Shown: positions 55,830 through 64,000 of the stretch, in pieces
Numbering within the stretch: position 1 is the first letter of the stretch
How the letters are laid out: each line of letters begins with the position of its first letter
From: CADCVT01 sp036389155
Lineage (GTDB): Bacteria > Actinomycetota > Thermoleophilia > Solirubrobacterales > Solirubrobacteraceae
Length of the DNA stretch: 64,000 bases
Direction: 5' to 3'
NCBI GenBank assembly: GCA_036389155.1
Contig: DASVQN010000003.1
Span: 136,239 to 200,238, forward strand
Translations under genes and position numbers: made by a program
Notes under the pieces: model-generated
Seen by the model: the letters and a program-made list of their open reading frames with translations, nothing else
Told to the model about the DNA's origin: nothing
The model's database searches: none

Positions 55830-56834
55830 GTGCCCGCGTCCGTCCGCGTCACGCTGTCCCTGCTGCTCGTCCTCGCGCTCTGCGCCGGGGTCGCTGTCGC
55901 GCAGGATCCTGGCGCCCTCCGCGGCCAGCGCGACCGGCTCAGCGCGCAGGAGCACCGGCTGACCGCGAACGTCCAGCAGCTCGACGCGGTCGCCGCGCGC
56001 GTGCAGCGCCAGCTCGTCACGCTCGAGCAGCGGATGGCGGAGGTGCAGGCCGACCTCGACCGCGACGAGGCCAGGCTCGCCGCCGTGCGCGACGACCTCG
56101 ACGCCGAGCGCAAGCGGGTCTCGCGGCTGCGCAGGCGGCTCGCGCAGGCGCGCGAGATGCTGGCCGAGCGGCTCGTCACGCGCTACAAGGCGCCGGACGT
56201 CGACGTCGTGTCGGTCGTCCTCAACGCGTCGAGCTTCGCCAACCTGCTCGAGCGGGCCGACTTCCTCAAGCGCATCCAGCAGAACGACGAGGAGATCCTC
56301 GTGACGGTGCGCGACGCGCGCGTCGATGCCGTGCGGGAGGCGGCGCGGCTGGCCGCGGCCGAGCAGCGCCAGAAGGAGGTCGTCGCCGCCCTGACCGCCC
56401 GCCGCAACGCGCTCGCGTCGATGACCCAGGCCGTCGCCGCCAGGCGCGAGTCGCTGCTGCGCATCCGCGCCGCGCGGGCCGCCGCGCTCGTCGCGACGCG
56501 CCGCAACCGGCGCAGCGTCGAGCGCAGGCTGCGCGCGGCCGAGGCGGCGATCGCGCGCGCCGCGCTGGCAGGCGCGCCCGCCGGCGTCCCGACCGGCGGC
56601 TGGGCGATCCCGTGGCCGATCGTGGAGTGCGAGTCGGGCGGGCAGAACCTGCCGCCGAACTGGGCCGGCGCCTCGGGCTACTACCAGATCATGCCCGCGA
56701 CCTGGAAGGGCCTGGGCGGCCGCGGCCCGCACGCCTACCTGCGCCCGAAGGCCGAGCAGGACGCCGCCGCCGCGAAGCTGTGGAACGGCGGGCGCGGCGC
56801 GCACAACTGGGTGTGCGCGGGCCTCGTGGACTGA
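55830..56834 (+). CDS. Secreted coiled-coil plus resuscitation-promoting-factor-like transglycosylase
   Basis: A 334-residue secreted wall enzyme. A signal peptide ends at VAVAQ. Residues about 25-240 form two coiled-coil runs (LRGQRDRLSAQEHRLTANVQ; VLNASSFANLLERADFLKRI), as in PcsB/RipC-type hydrolases. The C-terminal 80 residues match the Rpf/transglycosylase-like domain: WPIVECESGGQNLPPNWAGA, SGYYQIMPATWKGLGG and AKLWNGGRGAHNWVCAG, with the catalytic Glu in ECESGG. TAGCGT is 11 nt before the GTG. Coiled coils may autoinhibit the enzyme until FtsEX-like partners act. Confidence 0.8.
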   Translation: MPASVRVTLSLLLVLALCAGVAVAQDPGALRGQRDRLSAQEHRLTANVQQLDAVAARVQRQLVTLEQRMAEVQADLDRDEARLAAVRDDLDAERKRVSRLRRRLAQAREMLAERLVTRYKAPDVDVVSVVLNASSFANLLERADFLKRIQQNDEEILVTVRDARVDAVREAARLAAAEQRQKEVVAALTARRNALASMTQAVAARRESLLRIRAARAAALVATRRNRRSVERRLRAAEAAIARAALAGAPAGVPTGGWAIPWPIVECESGGQNLPPNWAGASGYYQIMPATWKGLGGRGPHAYLRPKAEQDAAAAKLWNGGRGAHNWVCAGLVD

Positions 56835-56880
56835 CGCGCGGTCGGCGCAAGTTTCCCCGAGCGGGCGCGTTGGCACTCCC

Positions 56881-59052
56881 ATGCGTTCGACGATCCTCGC
56901 CCTCCTCGCCGCCGCGCTCCTCGCGCTGGCCGGCGCGTCCTCCTCCGCCGCCGCCGACACCTCGTGGCTGACGTCCGCCGCCGCCACCGCGGTCCAGCAG
57001 CACGCGGACAAGGTGCCCGCCGAGTTCAACGACCGCCTGAAGTACGCGCTGCCCGACGGGACGCTGCGCGTGATGGTCGCGACGCAGCGGCGCGACGCGC
57101 AGGTCGAGGGCTTCGTCTCCGGCGCCACGACCAAGGTCCAGTGGTACGGCAGCTCGCCGCGCTTCCTCGCGCTCGTCACCCCGGCCCAGCTCGTCACCCT
57201 GCTCGACTCGCCGGTCATCACCTTCGTCGAGCCCGACTACCGCCTCACGCCGGCCATGTCCGGGGCCTCGCTCGACACCCACGCCCGCAGCGCGACCGGC
57301 GACGGCACCGGCGTGTGGTCCTTCGACCCGGCGGGCGGCACGTACGGCGCGCTGCGCTCGGACGCCACCGGCCTGACCGCCGACGGCGCGACCGGCAAGG
57401 GCGTCACCGCGGCGATCATCGACAGCGGCATCGACGAGACGCACAAGGACTTCGGCGGCTTCAGCTGCACCCCGGAGCCCTACGCGCCGTGCGAGTCGCG
57501 CATCAAGAAGACCGTCGTCCTCGACCACCTCGTCGGCGACGGCTTCGACTTCCAGGGCCTGCCGACGACGGAGGCGTTCAGCGGCCACGGCACGCACGTC
57601 GCGGGGATCATCGGCGGCAACGGCTTCTACACCCGCGACGGCGACGTCGATCCGGCGCGCTACGGCGGCGACGGCTACGTCTTCGGCGTCGCCCCGCAGG
57701 CCGACCTGATCTCGATCAAGAACGGCGACACCATCTGGGCCGGCCTCTCGAGCTTCGGCCTGGAGTGGCTGATCGAGCACGGGCGCGAGAACGGCGTCCG
57801 GGTCGTCAACAACTCCTGGGGCTGCATCGGCGGCTGCTCCTTCGACGGCAACTCGGCCTCGGCGCAGCAGTTCCGCGACCTCTACAACGCCGGGATCGTC
57901 GTCACCTTCGCGGCCGGCAACGACGGCGGCACGGAGGACGGCGCCACGTTCTCGGGCAACGCGCAGAGCCCGTACGTCATCGGGGTCGCCGCCTACGACC
58001 ACACCAACCACCAGCTCGCGGACTTCTCCAGCCGCGGCCAGAAGTCGGGCAACACGACGCTCGCCGACCCGGCCGCGTGGACGCCGCAGTCCGAGCCGGT
58101 CAACGGCCTGCGCCGCCCGGACGTCGCCGCGCCCGGCGTGAACGTCTGGTCCGCGCGCACGCTGACCGGCGGCGCGGCGTCGCTGATCCCGCGCGTGAAC
58201 ACCAACGACGTGACCGGCGGGGGCAGCACGGGCTTCGTGCCGTACGCCCAGATGAGCGGGACGAGCATGGCGACGCCGCACGTCGTCGGCGCCGTGACGC
58301 TGCTGGCCGGCGCGTGCCCGGCCGCGGCGCCGCTGGACATCATGCGCTCGGTCATGGCCGGCGCCGTCCGCGACCGCGTCACCAAGACGGCCAGCGCGAT
58401 CGTCGCCGAGCCGTTCGAGGTCGGCTACGGCGGGCTCGACGTGCGCCGCTCGCTCGACTGGCTGCGCTCACAGCCGGTGTGCGGCGGGGCGGCGCCGAAC
58501 ACCGCGCCGACGGCGACGATCAGCACCGTCGACTCCGTGCGCAACTTCGAGGCCGCGCTGTTCGACGGCGCCGCGAGCGCCGACAAGGACGGCTCGATCG
58601 CCGCCTACGCCTGGGACTTCGGCGACGGCACGACAACGACCGGAGCGGCCGCGCGCCACGCCTACGACTGGCCCGGCACGTACACCGTGCGGCTCACCGT
58701 GACCGACGACGACGGCGCGACCGGCACGACCGCCCGCTCGATCACGGTGCGCGACGAGGCCGCGCCCGGCCTGAAGCGCGTCGCCGCGGCGAGCGACAGC
58801 GTCAAGTGCTCGAGCAGCGCGTGGTCGCTGACCGTGACCAAGGCGGGGACGGCCGCGCCGTCGCGCATCGCGGTCACGTGGGCCGACGGCTCCCGCGCGC
58901 TCGTCCCGCTGACCGCGAGCAACCAGAGCTCGGCGACCTACAGCACGAGCGAGCACCTGCAGTCGGCGCTGACCGGCGCCAAGGCGGACGTCCCGTCGGG
59001 CTGGACAGGCCGGTTCGACGTTGCGTCAGGCCCGTTCTGCGCGAAGAGGTAG
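56881..59052 (+). CDS. Secreted subtilisin-like serine protease with PKD domain
   Basis: A 723-residue S8 protease: signal peptide (to about 25), prodomain (about 30-120), catalytic domain with AAIIDSGIDETHKDFGG (Asp181), SGHGTHVAGIIGGNG (His236), NNSWGCIGGC, and SGTSMATPHVVGAV (Ser462), then a PKD domain (about 545-625, YAWDFGDGTTTT and WPGTYTVRLTVTDDD) and a short C-terminal beta part with two Cys. It digests proteins outside the cell. It is isolated with no obvious inhibitor. Confidence 0.9.
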   Translation: MRSTILALLAAALLALAGASSSAAADTSWLTSAAATAVQQHADKVPAEFNDRLKYALPDGTLRVMVATQRRDAQVEGFVSGATTKVQWYGSSPRFLALVTPAQLVTLLDSPVITFVEPDYRLTPAMSGASLDTHARSATGDGTGVWSFDPAGGTYGALRSDATGLTADGATGKGVTAAIIDSGIDETHKDFGGFSCTPEPYAPCESRIKKTVVLDHLVGDGFDFQGLPTTEAFSGHGTHVAGIIGGNGFYTRDGDVDPARYGGDGYVFGVAPQADLISIKNGDTIWAGLSSFGLEWLIEHGRENGVRVVNNSWGCIGGCSFDGNSASAQQFRDLYNAGIVVTFAAGNDGGTEDGATFSGNAQSPYVIGVAAYDHTNHQLADFSSRGQKSGNTTLADPAAWTPQSEPVNGLRRPDVAAPGVNVWSARTLTGGAASLIPRVNTNDVTGGGSTGFVPYAQMSGTSMATPHVVGAVTLLAGACPAAAPLDIMRSVMAGAVRDRVTKTASAIVAEPFEVGYGGLDVRRSLDWLRSQPVCGGAAPNTAPTATISTVDSVRNFEAALFDGAASADKDGSIAAYAWDFGDGTTTTGAAARHAYDWPGTYTVRLTVTDDDGATGTTARSITVRDEAAPGLKRVAAASDSVKCSSSAWSLTVTKAGTAAPSRIAVTWADGSRALVPLTASNQSSATYSTSEHLQSALTGAKADVPSGWTGRFDVASGPFCAKR

Positions 59053-59065
59053 GGTCCGGCGCGTC

Positions 59066-59578
59066 ATGCGCCCACTTCGCCTCGTCTCGCTCGCCCTCAT
59101 CGTCCTCCTCACCGGCGCCGCGGTCGCGCACGCGGCCGTCTACGACGTCAAGCGCGTCCTCGGCGACGACCTCCCGCGGGTCGCCAAGAAGACCCAGGTC
59201 CCGGTCCGCCTGCCGACCAAGATCAACCTCGACTACGGCAAGAACGTCTTCGGGAGCGGGACGGGCTCGAAGAACCGCTACTCGTTCGGCATCGACGCGG
59301 CGCAGCCGTGCGGCGCCAACGCCTGCTTCCTCGCCCAGTTCCGCGCCGAGAAGGGCGGCGAGCCCGCGTTCGACCGCGAGGTCCTGCTCGCGAAGGGGAT
59401 CACGGGCTACTACAAGCCGCTCACCTGCGGCGGGTCGTGCTCGCCCCCGATGATCGAGTGGGTGCAGGGCGGCTATTTGTACGGGATCCAGGCCAAGGTC
59501 GGCGTGTCGGGCAAGAGCGCCCAGCGCCGGGCGATGGTCCGCGCCGCGAACTCGTCGATCCTCGCCACGCCCCGCTAG
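59066..59578 (+). CDS. Secreted protein of unknown function
   Basis: A 170-residue protein with a signal peptide (MRPLRLVSLALIVLLTGAAV) and a beta-rich body with VAKKTQVPVRLPTKINLDYG, FGIDAAQPCGANACFLAQFR and PLTCGGSCSPPMIEWVQGGY; the four Cys probably form two disulfides. No family recognised. The ATG is 10 nt after TAGGGT. The stop shares CTAG with the YHYH gene. Confidence 0.65.
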   Translation: MRPLRLVSLALIVLLTGAAVAHAAVYDVKRVLGDDLPRVAKKTQVPVRLPTKINLDYGKNVFGSGTGSKNRYSFGIDAAQPCGANACFLAQFRAEKGGEPAFDREVLLAKGITGYYKPLTCGGSCSPPMIEWVQGGYLYGIQAKVGVSGKSAQRRAMVRAANSSILATPR

Positions 59579-60396
59579 CCGCCGACCGGGGTGCCGCGGA
59601 AGCACCCCAGCGTGTATGGGTAGTCGAGCGTCGCGTGGTAGTGGTAGCGCCCGCCGTGGCGGTGGCCGTGGCAGGGGTCGAGGTCGGCGGTCGAGAGCTC
59701 CCTGGCGCCGACGCCGCGTGGGCCGTACACGGCGAACCCGTCGCGTGCCCACGCCACGACCGGCGAGTGCCTCGTGGCCGCCGCGCCCCGCGTCAGGCAG
59801 GCCGGGATCGCGTGGTAGTGGTAGCTGCCCGTCCGCTCCGGATGCCCGCCGCACGCGTCCTGCGTCTCGTGCGCGACCGCGTCGCGGTTCGTCGCGTCGA
59901 GGCCGTCGAAGATCGGCACGCCGTTCACCGCGATCGCGATCGGGCCGGGGGAGAGGCAGGAGGCACGCGACGCCCGCCTCGGCGCCGCCGGCAGCCGGTA
60001 GGAGAGCGACTGCGCCGCGATCGCGTTCGGGTTGCGGTCGTACTGGTAGGCGTCGTCGTCGCTCGCGATCGGGAACGTCCCCGTCGTCAGGTTCACCGGC
60101 AGCCCGTCGGACGTGATGCGCCGCACCGACCCGCGGCGCACGATGCGCACCCGGGCCTGGGACCAGCGCACCTCGCCGTCGACGACCGCCTTCGCCGTGA
60201 CGTCGTACGTCCCGTCGGCGTGGATCCACGGGCCGTCGGCCTGGGCGCCGCCGCCCGGGCCGCCGGTGCCGCAGCGGTAGACCCAGCCGCGCTTGGGCGC
60301 GTCGGTGGTGACGTGGCCGTCGCCCAGCGGCAGGCGCTGCGGATCGGGGGCGGACGCGGCGGTGGCGAGGACGAGTGCGGAGGCGACGAGCAGCAT
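59575..60396 (-). CDS. Secreted YHYH-domain protein
   Basis: A 273-residue secreted protein: signal peptide MLLVASALVLATAAS, then repeated His motifs: GSYHYHAIPACL, CHGHRHGGRYHYHATLDYPY. YHYH proteins are found in bacteria and protists, and the His/Tyr pairs are thought to bind metal. Asp- and Cys-containing loops lie between. The start at 60396 gives a normal signal peptide. CTAG overlap with the convergent gene. Confidence 0.78.
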   Translation of the reverse strand: MLLVASALVLATAASAPDPQRLPLGDGHVTTDAPKRGWVYRCGTGGPGGGAQADGPWIHADGTYDVTAKAVVDGEVRWSQARVRIVRRGSVRRITSDGLPVNLTTGTFPIASDDDAYQYDRNPNAIAAQSLSYRLPAAPRRASRASCLSPGPIAIAVNGVPIFDGLDATNRDAVAHETQDACGGHPERTGSYHYHAIPACLTRGAAATRHSPVVAWARDGFAVYGPRGVGARELSTADLDPCHGHRHGGRYHYHATLDYPYTLGCFRGTPVGG

Positions 60397-60550
60397 GTGG
60401 CGATCGTGCCAAGGCGCGGCGGCGCGATGTGAAGGAGTGCGTAAGACCGCGCCACGTCGCCGCGGCTGAAGAAATTCCTGCAAGACCCGACGCAGGTGCG
60501 TCCTTGACTCCGACGCTGCCCGGCGGCGCTGTGCGGGGCGTCGGGAACAT

Positions 60551-60848
60551 CATGCAGCGCGGCTGGCACAGCCTGACCGGCGCGCGCGTCAACCACGACG
60601 AGAGCGCGAAGATCACGCGCTCCTGCGGCGCGTCACCGACGCGCTGCTCGACCCGCGCGCCGACCGGACCCTCGGCGCGCACACCGTCCGCGTCTTCAAG
60701 CGCGGTGACCTCGTCAAGAGCTACACCGTCGCCGTCGGCCAGCCGCAGTACCCGACGCCGCTCGGCAAGTTCGTCGTGCAGACCAAGCAGGTCGATCGAC
60801 CTCTACGGGCGTGTCGAGGTCGGCACCCCCGTGCTCGTCGGCGAGTAG
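60551..60848 (+). pseudogene. Broken L,D-transpeptidase (YkuD family), catalytic core deleted
   Basis: One frame (from about 60620) reads LLRRVTDALLDPRADRTLGA, HTVRVFKRGDLVKSYTVAVG and QPQYPTPLGKFVVQTKQVD, the N-terminal part of a YkuD domain. It stops making sense near 60797. A different frame then reads IDLYGRVEVGTPVLVGE to a TAG at 60848, the C-terminal end of the same family. The region with the catalytic His and SHGCxR motif is missing, so a deletion removed the core. Upstream (60551-60619) yet another frame reads as related sequence, so a second frameshift is likely. The remnant is not expected to be functional. Start is approximate. Confidence 0.7.
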
Positions 60849-60928
60849 CCAAGTGGCGACGAAGGTGTGGCGCGACCACACCGAGGGTGGGTGGGCGCCG
60901 GCCCTCGTGAGCGGCAGGCTCGCTCGCG

Positions 60929-62833
60929 ATGCGCCCCGAGATCCAGGCCCTGCGCGGCGTCGCCGTCCTCGTCGTCGTGGTCTTCCACTTCTGGCCGGGC
61001 GCCCTGCCCGGCGGGTTCGTCGGGGTCGACGTCTTCTTCGTCATCTCCGGCTTCCTCATCACCGGCCAGCTGTGGCGGGAGGCGCGCGGCAGCGGGCGGG
61101 TCTCGCTCACGGGCTTCTGGGCCCGCCGCGCGCGGCGGATCCTGCCCGCCGCGCTCGTCGTGCTCGCGTTCTGCGCGTTCGCGACGAAGGCCGTCGTGCC
61201 GGAGACGCAGTGGGGCCAGTTCTTCGGGGAGATCGCGGCGAGCACCGCGTACGTCGAGAACTGGCACCTCGCGGACGCCGCGGTCGACTACCAGGCCCTC
61301 GACGACGCGCCCTCGCCCGTGCGCCACTTCTGGTCGCTCTCGGTCGAGGAGCAGTTCTACCTCGTCTGGCCGCTGCTGATCGGGCTCGCGCTGCTCGCGG
61401 GGCGGCGGCGGATCCCGCTGGTGCTCGGCGGCGTGACGCTCGCCAGCCTCGCGTGGTCGATCCACAAGACCGGGACCGACCCGCAGGCCGCCTACTTCGT
61501 GACGCCGACGCGCGCGTGGGAGCTCGGCGCGGGAGGGCTGCTCGCGCTGGTCCCGTCGCGGGCCCCGTCGCGCGCGCTCTCGCTCCTCGGCGTCGCCGCC
61601 ATCGCGGTCGCGACGGTCGCGTTCGACTCCGGCACGGCGTTCCCCGGCGTCGCGGCGCTGCTCCCGGTGCTCGGCGCCGTGGCGGTGATCGCGGGCGGCT
61701 CGGCGCTCCGACCGCGCGCGCTGCGCCCGTTCGAGCGCCTCGGCGACATCTCGTACTCCGTCTACCTCTGGCACTGGCCGCTGATCGCCTTCTGGCCCCA
61801 CGCCAGCCGCTTCGCCCTGCTCGGCCTGACGCTCGCGGCCGCGCAGCTCTCGAAGGTCGCGATCGAGGACCCGGCGCGCCGCCTGCGCATCGCCCCGCGC
61901 TGGACGTTCGTCCCCGCGGCGGCGGGCACCGCCGCGGTGATCCTGCTCGCCTCCTCCGGCAGCTCGACCCTCGACCAGCGCGTCGAGCGCGACCAGATCG
62001 CGATGAAGCGCGTCCTGGCCGAGAAGCCGCGCTGCTTCGGCGCGGACGCGATCGCGCGCGGCTGCCGCGCGCCGCGCGGCGTCGTTCCCACGCCGATCGT
62101 CGCCCAGGACGCGCCGAACGCCCCGTGCGGGATGCTCGACATCGAGGACAAGGTCGTGCCCTGCGCGTTCGGCACGCACACGGGCGAGCAGTCGCGGACG
62201 TTCGCGCTCATCGGCGACAGCCACGCCTCCCACTGGCGCTCCGCGCTGCGGCCGATCGCCCAGCGCCGGCGCTGGCGCGGGATCTCGATCGCCCGCTCGC
62301 ACTGCCCGTTCGCCGCCGGCCAGCCCGAGCTCCCCGAGCCGGACCGCAGCGGCTGCACGCGCTGGCGCGCCGAGGTCCCGCGGTGGCTGGCGCGCCATCC
62401 CGAGGTCGGCACCGTCTTCGTGGCGCAGTTCGAGGGCGCCGACGCCGAGGCCGAGGACTTCGCCGCGGCGTGGGACGCGCTGCCGCCGTCGGTCCAGCAG
62501 GTCGTCGTCATCCGCGACACGCCGCAGATGCTCAGCGGCGGCGGGACGCTGGCGTGCGTCGCGCGCGCGATGGAGGACCACAAGCCCGCGGGCCGCGCGT
62601 GCGCGCGGCGCCGCAGCGAGGCGCTGCCGCCCGACCCGGCCGCCGAGGCCGCGAGGCGCTCGCCGCGCGCGGTCGTCGTCGACATGACGCGCTTCTTCTG
62701 CGACGAGCGGGCGTGCTCGCCGGTCATCGGCGGCGCCCTCGTCTACAAGGACGCCAACCACATCACGTCCGTGTACGGCGCGACGCTCGCGCCGTACCTC
62801 GGACGTGAGGTGGAGAAGGCGACGGGGGTCTAG
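60929..62833 (+). CDS. Acyltransferase 3 with C-terminal SGNH domain
   Basis: A 634-residue OafA-type protein: residues 1-370 are the acyltransferase membrane domain (MRPEIQALRGVAVLVVVVFH, VGVDVFFVISGFLITGQLWR, FWARRARRILPAALVVLAFC, HFWSLSVEEQFYLVWPLLIG), and about 410-625 an SGNH esterase-like domain with ALIGDSHASHWRSALRPIAQ (Ser) and YKDANHITSVYG (Asp/His). Such proteins O-acetylate cell-surface polysaccharide or peptidoglycan. The ATG follows the pseudogene by 80 bp. The stop shares CTAG with the acyl-CoA dehydrogenase. Confidence 0.88.
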   Translation: MRPEIQALRGVAVLVVVVFHFWPGALPGGFVGVDVFFVISGFLITGQLWREARGSGRVSLTGFWARRARRILPAALVVLAFCAFATKAVVPETQWGQFFGEIAASTAYVENWHLADAAVDYQALDDAPSPVRHFWSLSVEEQFYLVWPLLIGLALLAGRRRIPLVLGGVTLASLAWSIHKTGTDPQAAYFVTPTRAWELGAGGLLALVPSRAPSRALSLLGVAAIAVATVAFDSGTAFPGVAALLPVLGAVAVIAGGSALRPRALRPFERLGDISYSVYLWHWPLIAFWPHASRFALLGLTLAAAQLSKVAIEDPARRLRIAPRWTFVPAAAGTAAVILLASSGSSTLDQRVERDQIAMKRVLAEKPRCFGADAIARGCRAPRGVVPTPIVAQDAPNAPCGMLDIEDKVVPCAFGTHTGEQSRTFALIGDSHASHWRSALRPIAQRRRWRGISIARSHCPFAAGQPELPEPDRSGCTRWRAEVPRWLARHPEVGTVFVAQFEGADAEAEDFAAAWDALPPSVQQVVVIRDTPQMLSGGGTLACVARAMEDHKPAGRACARRRSEALPPDPAAEAARRSPRAVVVDMTRFFCDERACSPVIGGALVYKDANHITSVYGATLAPYLGREVEKATGV

Positions 62834-64000
62834 CCCGTCGCGCCCGCGCGCTCGCGCTCGTCGGCGACGGGGGCCGTCTCGCCCTGGTTGTCGTCGGCGA
62901 TCTGCGGCCCGGCGCCCGACGGGTCGAGGATGCCCTCCTCGATCCATGTGTGCCGGCCCTCGAGGACCTGCATCGCGAGCGCGTACGCGTCGTCGTCGTC
63001 GTTGGCGAACAGCTGGCCGAACAGGTCGTCGACCCGCCGGCGCGCCTGCTTGCAGAACAGGTCCGCGAGCTCGAGCGCCTGGTCGCCGCGCTCGGGGTGC
63101 TCGGAGACGATGGTCTGCGCGTAGGTCGCCGCGGAGGCGATCGCGAACAGCTCGGCGCCGATGTCCACGATCCGCCCGAGCACCGCCTGCTTCTTCTCGA
63201 GCTTGGCCTGGTAGCGGCCCATGAGCATGAACGTCGACCGCGCCAGCTTGCGCGAGGAGCGCTCGACGAAACGCACGTGCGTCGCGAGCGGGCCGAAGTC
63301 GCCGAACGAGCCGGGCCGCTGGCCCTCGCCCGTCGTCAGCTGCGGGAGCCACTTGGCGTAGAACTTCGCCGCCTGCACGGCGACGCCGGCCTTCTCCTTG
63401 AGCCCGCCGTCGCCCTCGAGGATCTCGCCGGCGACCTCGAGGTGCTTGTCCACCGCCTCGCGCGCGATGAGCAGGTGCATGATCTCGGTGGAGCCCTCGA
63501 AGATGCGGTTGATGCGCATGTCGCGCATCGCCTGCTCGACGGGGATCGGCTTCTCGCCGCGCGCCTTCAGCGACTCGGCCGTCTCATAGCCGCGCCCGCC
63601 GCGGATCTGCATCAGCTCGTCGGTCACCCGCCAGCCGATCTCGGAGCCGTATAGCTTCGCGATCGCGGCCTCGATCCGGATGTCGTTCTTCTTGTCGTCG
63701 GCCAGCCGGGAGGAGACGTCGAGCATGGCCTCGAGCCCGAACGCGCTGCCCGCGAGGAAGGCGATCTTCTGCGCCACGGCGTCGTGCTTGCCGACGGGCT
63801 GGCCCCACTGCACGCGCTCGCTCGACCACTCGCGGGCGGTCTTGGTCGCCCACTTGGAGATGCCGACGCAGATCGCCGGCAGCGCGAGGCGGCCGGTGTT
63901 CAGCGTCGTCAGCGCGATCTTCAGGCCCTCGCCCGTCGTCAGCTGCGGGAGCCACTTGGCGTAGAACTTCGCCGCCTGCACGGCGACGCCGGCCTTCTCC
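62830..64000 (-). CDS. Acyl-CoA dehydrogenase, N-terminus outside window
   Basis: About 390 residues of an acyl-CoA dehydrogenase, the flavin enzyme of beta-oxidation. It shows the FAD/substrate elements ALTTLNTGRLALPAICVGIS, ERVQWGQPVGKHDAVAQKIA, QIRGGRGYETAESLKARG and INRIFEGSTEIMHLLIAREA, then a long helical C-terminal extension to VADERERAGATG. The beginning lies outside the window. At the edge, sequence that should be the substrate-domain lead-in to GEGLKIAL is replaced by a copy of the later VQAAKFYAKWLPQLTTGEG segment. See the repeat entries. Confidence 0.8.
   Translation of the reverse strand, partial: EKAGVAVQAAKFYAKWLPQLTTGEGLKIALTTLNTGRLALPAICVGISKWATKTAREWSSERVQWGQPVGKHDAVAQKIAFLAGSAFGLEAMLDVSSRLADDKKNDIRIEAAIAKLYGSEIGWRVTDELMQIRGGRGYETAESLKARGEKPIPVEQAMRDMRINRIFEGSTEIMHLLIAREAVDKHLEVAGEILEGDGGLKEKAGVAVQAAKFYAKWLPQLTTGEGQRPGSFGDFGPLATHVRFVERSSRKLARSTFMLMGRYQAKLEKKQAVLGRIVDIGAELFAIASAATYAQTIVSEHPERGDQALELADLFCKQARRRVDDLFGQLFANDDDDAYALAMQVLEGRHTWIEEGILDPSGAGPQIADDNQGETAPVADERERAGATG
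63321..63397. repeat. 77-bp direct repeat, copy 1 (inside acyl-CoA dehydrogenase)
   Basis: Identical base for base to 63924-64000. Copy 1 encodes, on the minus strand, KAGVAVQAAKFYAKWLPQLT followed by TGEGQ. The offset between copies is 603 bp, exactly 201 codons, so the frame is kept. Confidence 0.95.
63924..64000. repeat. 77-bp direct repeat, copy 2 (window edge)
   Basis: Second copy, running to the last base of the window, so the true repeat may be longer. It is preceded on the plus strand by ATCTTCA in place of CCGGGCCGCT, and on the protein by GEG-LKIAL instead of GEG-QRPG; GGCGAGGGCC is the microhomology at the switch. Confidence 0.95.

Noticed and set aside
56846..56856. CGCAAGTTTCC, the same 11-mer as the -35 of the sigma-28-like promoter at 51026
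   Set aside because: No matching -10 follows, and the ATG comes too soon; probably chance.

Overview
The window is 64 kb of very GC-rich, densely coding bacterial chromosome. Codon use (G or C at nearly every third position), frequent GTG and TTG starts, 4-nt start/stop overlaps, and gene families such as a Rex repressor, a YbdK-type ligase, RCK/TrkA proteins, an Rpf-like coiled-coil protein and a Gram-positive type SOS box point to an actinomycete. The mix of a membrane pyrophosphatase, MreB, secreted Kelch, PKD and RTX-like proteins and surface-glycan genes suggests the Thermoleophilia/Solirubrobacterales side of the phylum; that placement is inference. I see no rRNA, CRISPR array, integrase, transposase or phage block. 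One tRNA gene (Gln, CTG) is present.

Layout. 1-5.8 kb is a surface-glycan group: a partial O-acyltransferase, a GT-C glycosyltransferase, two SAM methyltransferases and a GT4 glycosyltransferase fused to a Wzx-like flippase. 5.9-13 kb is housekeeping: an LPNTG surface protein, the t6A genes tsaE-tsaB-rimI-tsaD, an RTX-like secreted protein, a glutaredoxin-like protein, Rex, a YbdK ligase and a DUF1844-like protein. A proton pyrophosphatase (13.1-15.2 kb) stands between clear hairpins. 15.3-21.5 kb holds a beta-helix/PASTA protein, a GH3 beta-glucosidase, an FHA protein, a zinc ribbon and a secreted alpha/beta hydrolase. 21.6-26.8 kb is a transport module of two APC permeases with universal-stress-like tails, a tiny two-helix protein and two RCK/TrkA proteins, read here as a candidate potassium system; a flavin reductase and a thioesterase follow.

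28-36 kb carries an MFS exporter, a GlsB-like protein, about 0.9 kb with no convincing gene, an HNH endonuclease gene with a perfect SOS box at its start next to tRNA-Gln, and an asymmetric heterodimeric ABC exporter. 36-42 kb holds a Kelch protein, small zinc ribbons, an extended SDR, a charge-segregated secreted protein, a stand-alone LigD polymerase-domain protein and a PLP enzyme. 42-50 kb is an envelope cluster: HtrA and a VWA protein, a two-component system on the other strand, then MoxR-DUF58-VWA-MreB. 50-55 kb has a lytic transglycosylase and a modABC operon led by an HTH-TOBE regulator with an operator-like palindrome at its start. 55-64 kb is secreted and wall-related: a PI-PLC-like protein, an Rpf-like protein, a subtilase, a YHYH protein, a broken L,D-transpeptidase and an acyltransferase-SGNH protein. 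The window ends in an acyl-CoA dehydrogenase with a suspicious 77-bp direct repeat at the edge.

Two organisation features recur. Many first genes have a TANNNT hexamer 6-7 nt before the start codon, which suggests leaderless transcription. Six convergent gene pairs end on one shared CTAG, giving a TAG stop on both strands. The best candidates for something new are the APC-USP/RCK module, the SOS-boxed HNH gene, the GT4-flippase fusion, the duplicated VWA envelope cluster and the HTH-TOBE operator.
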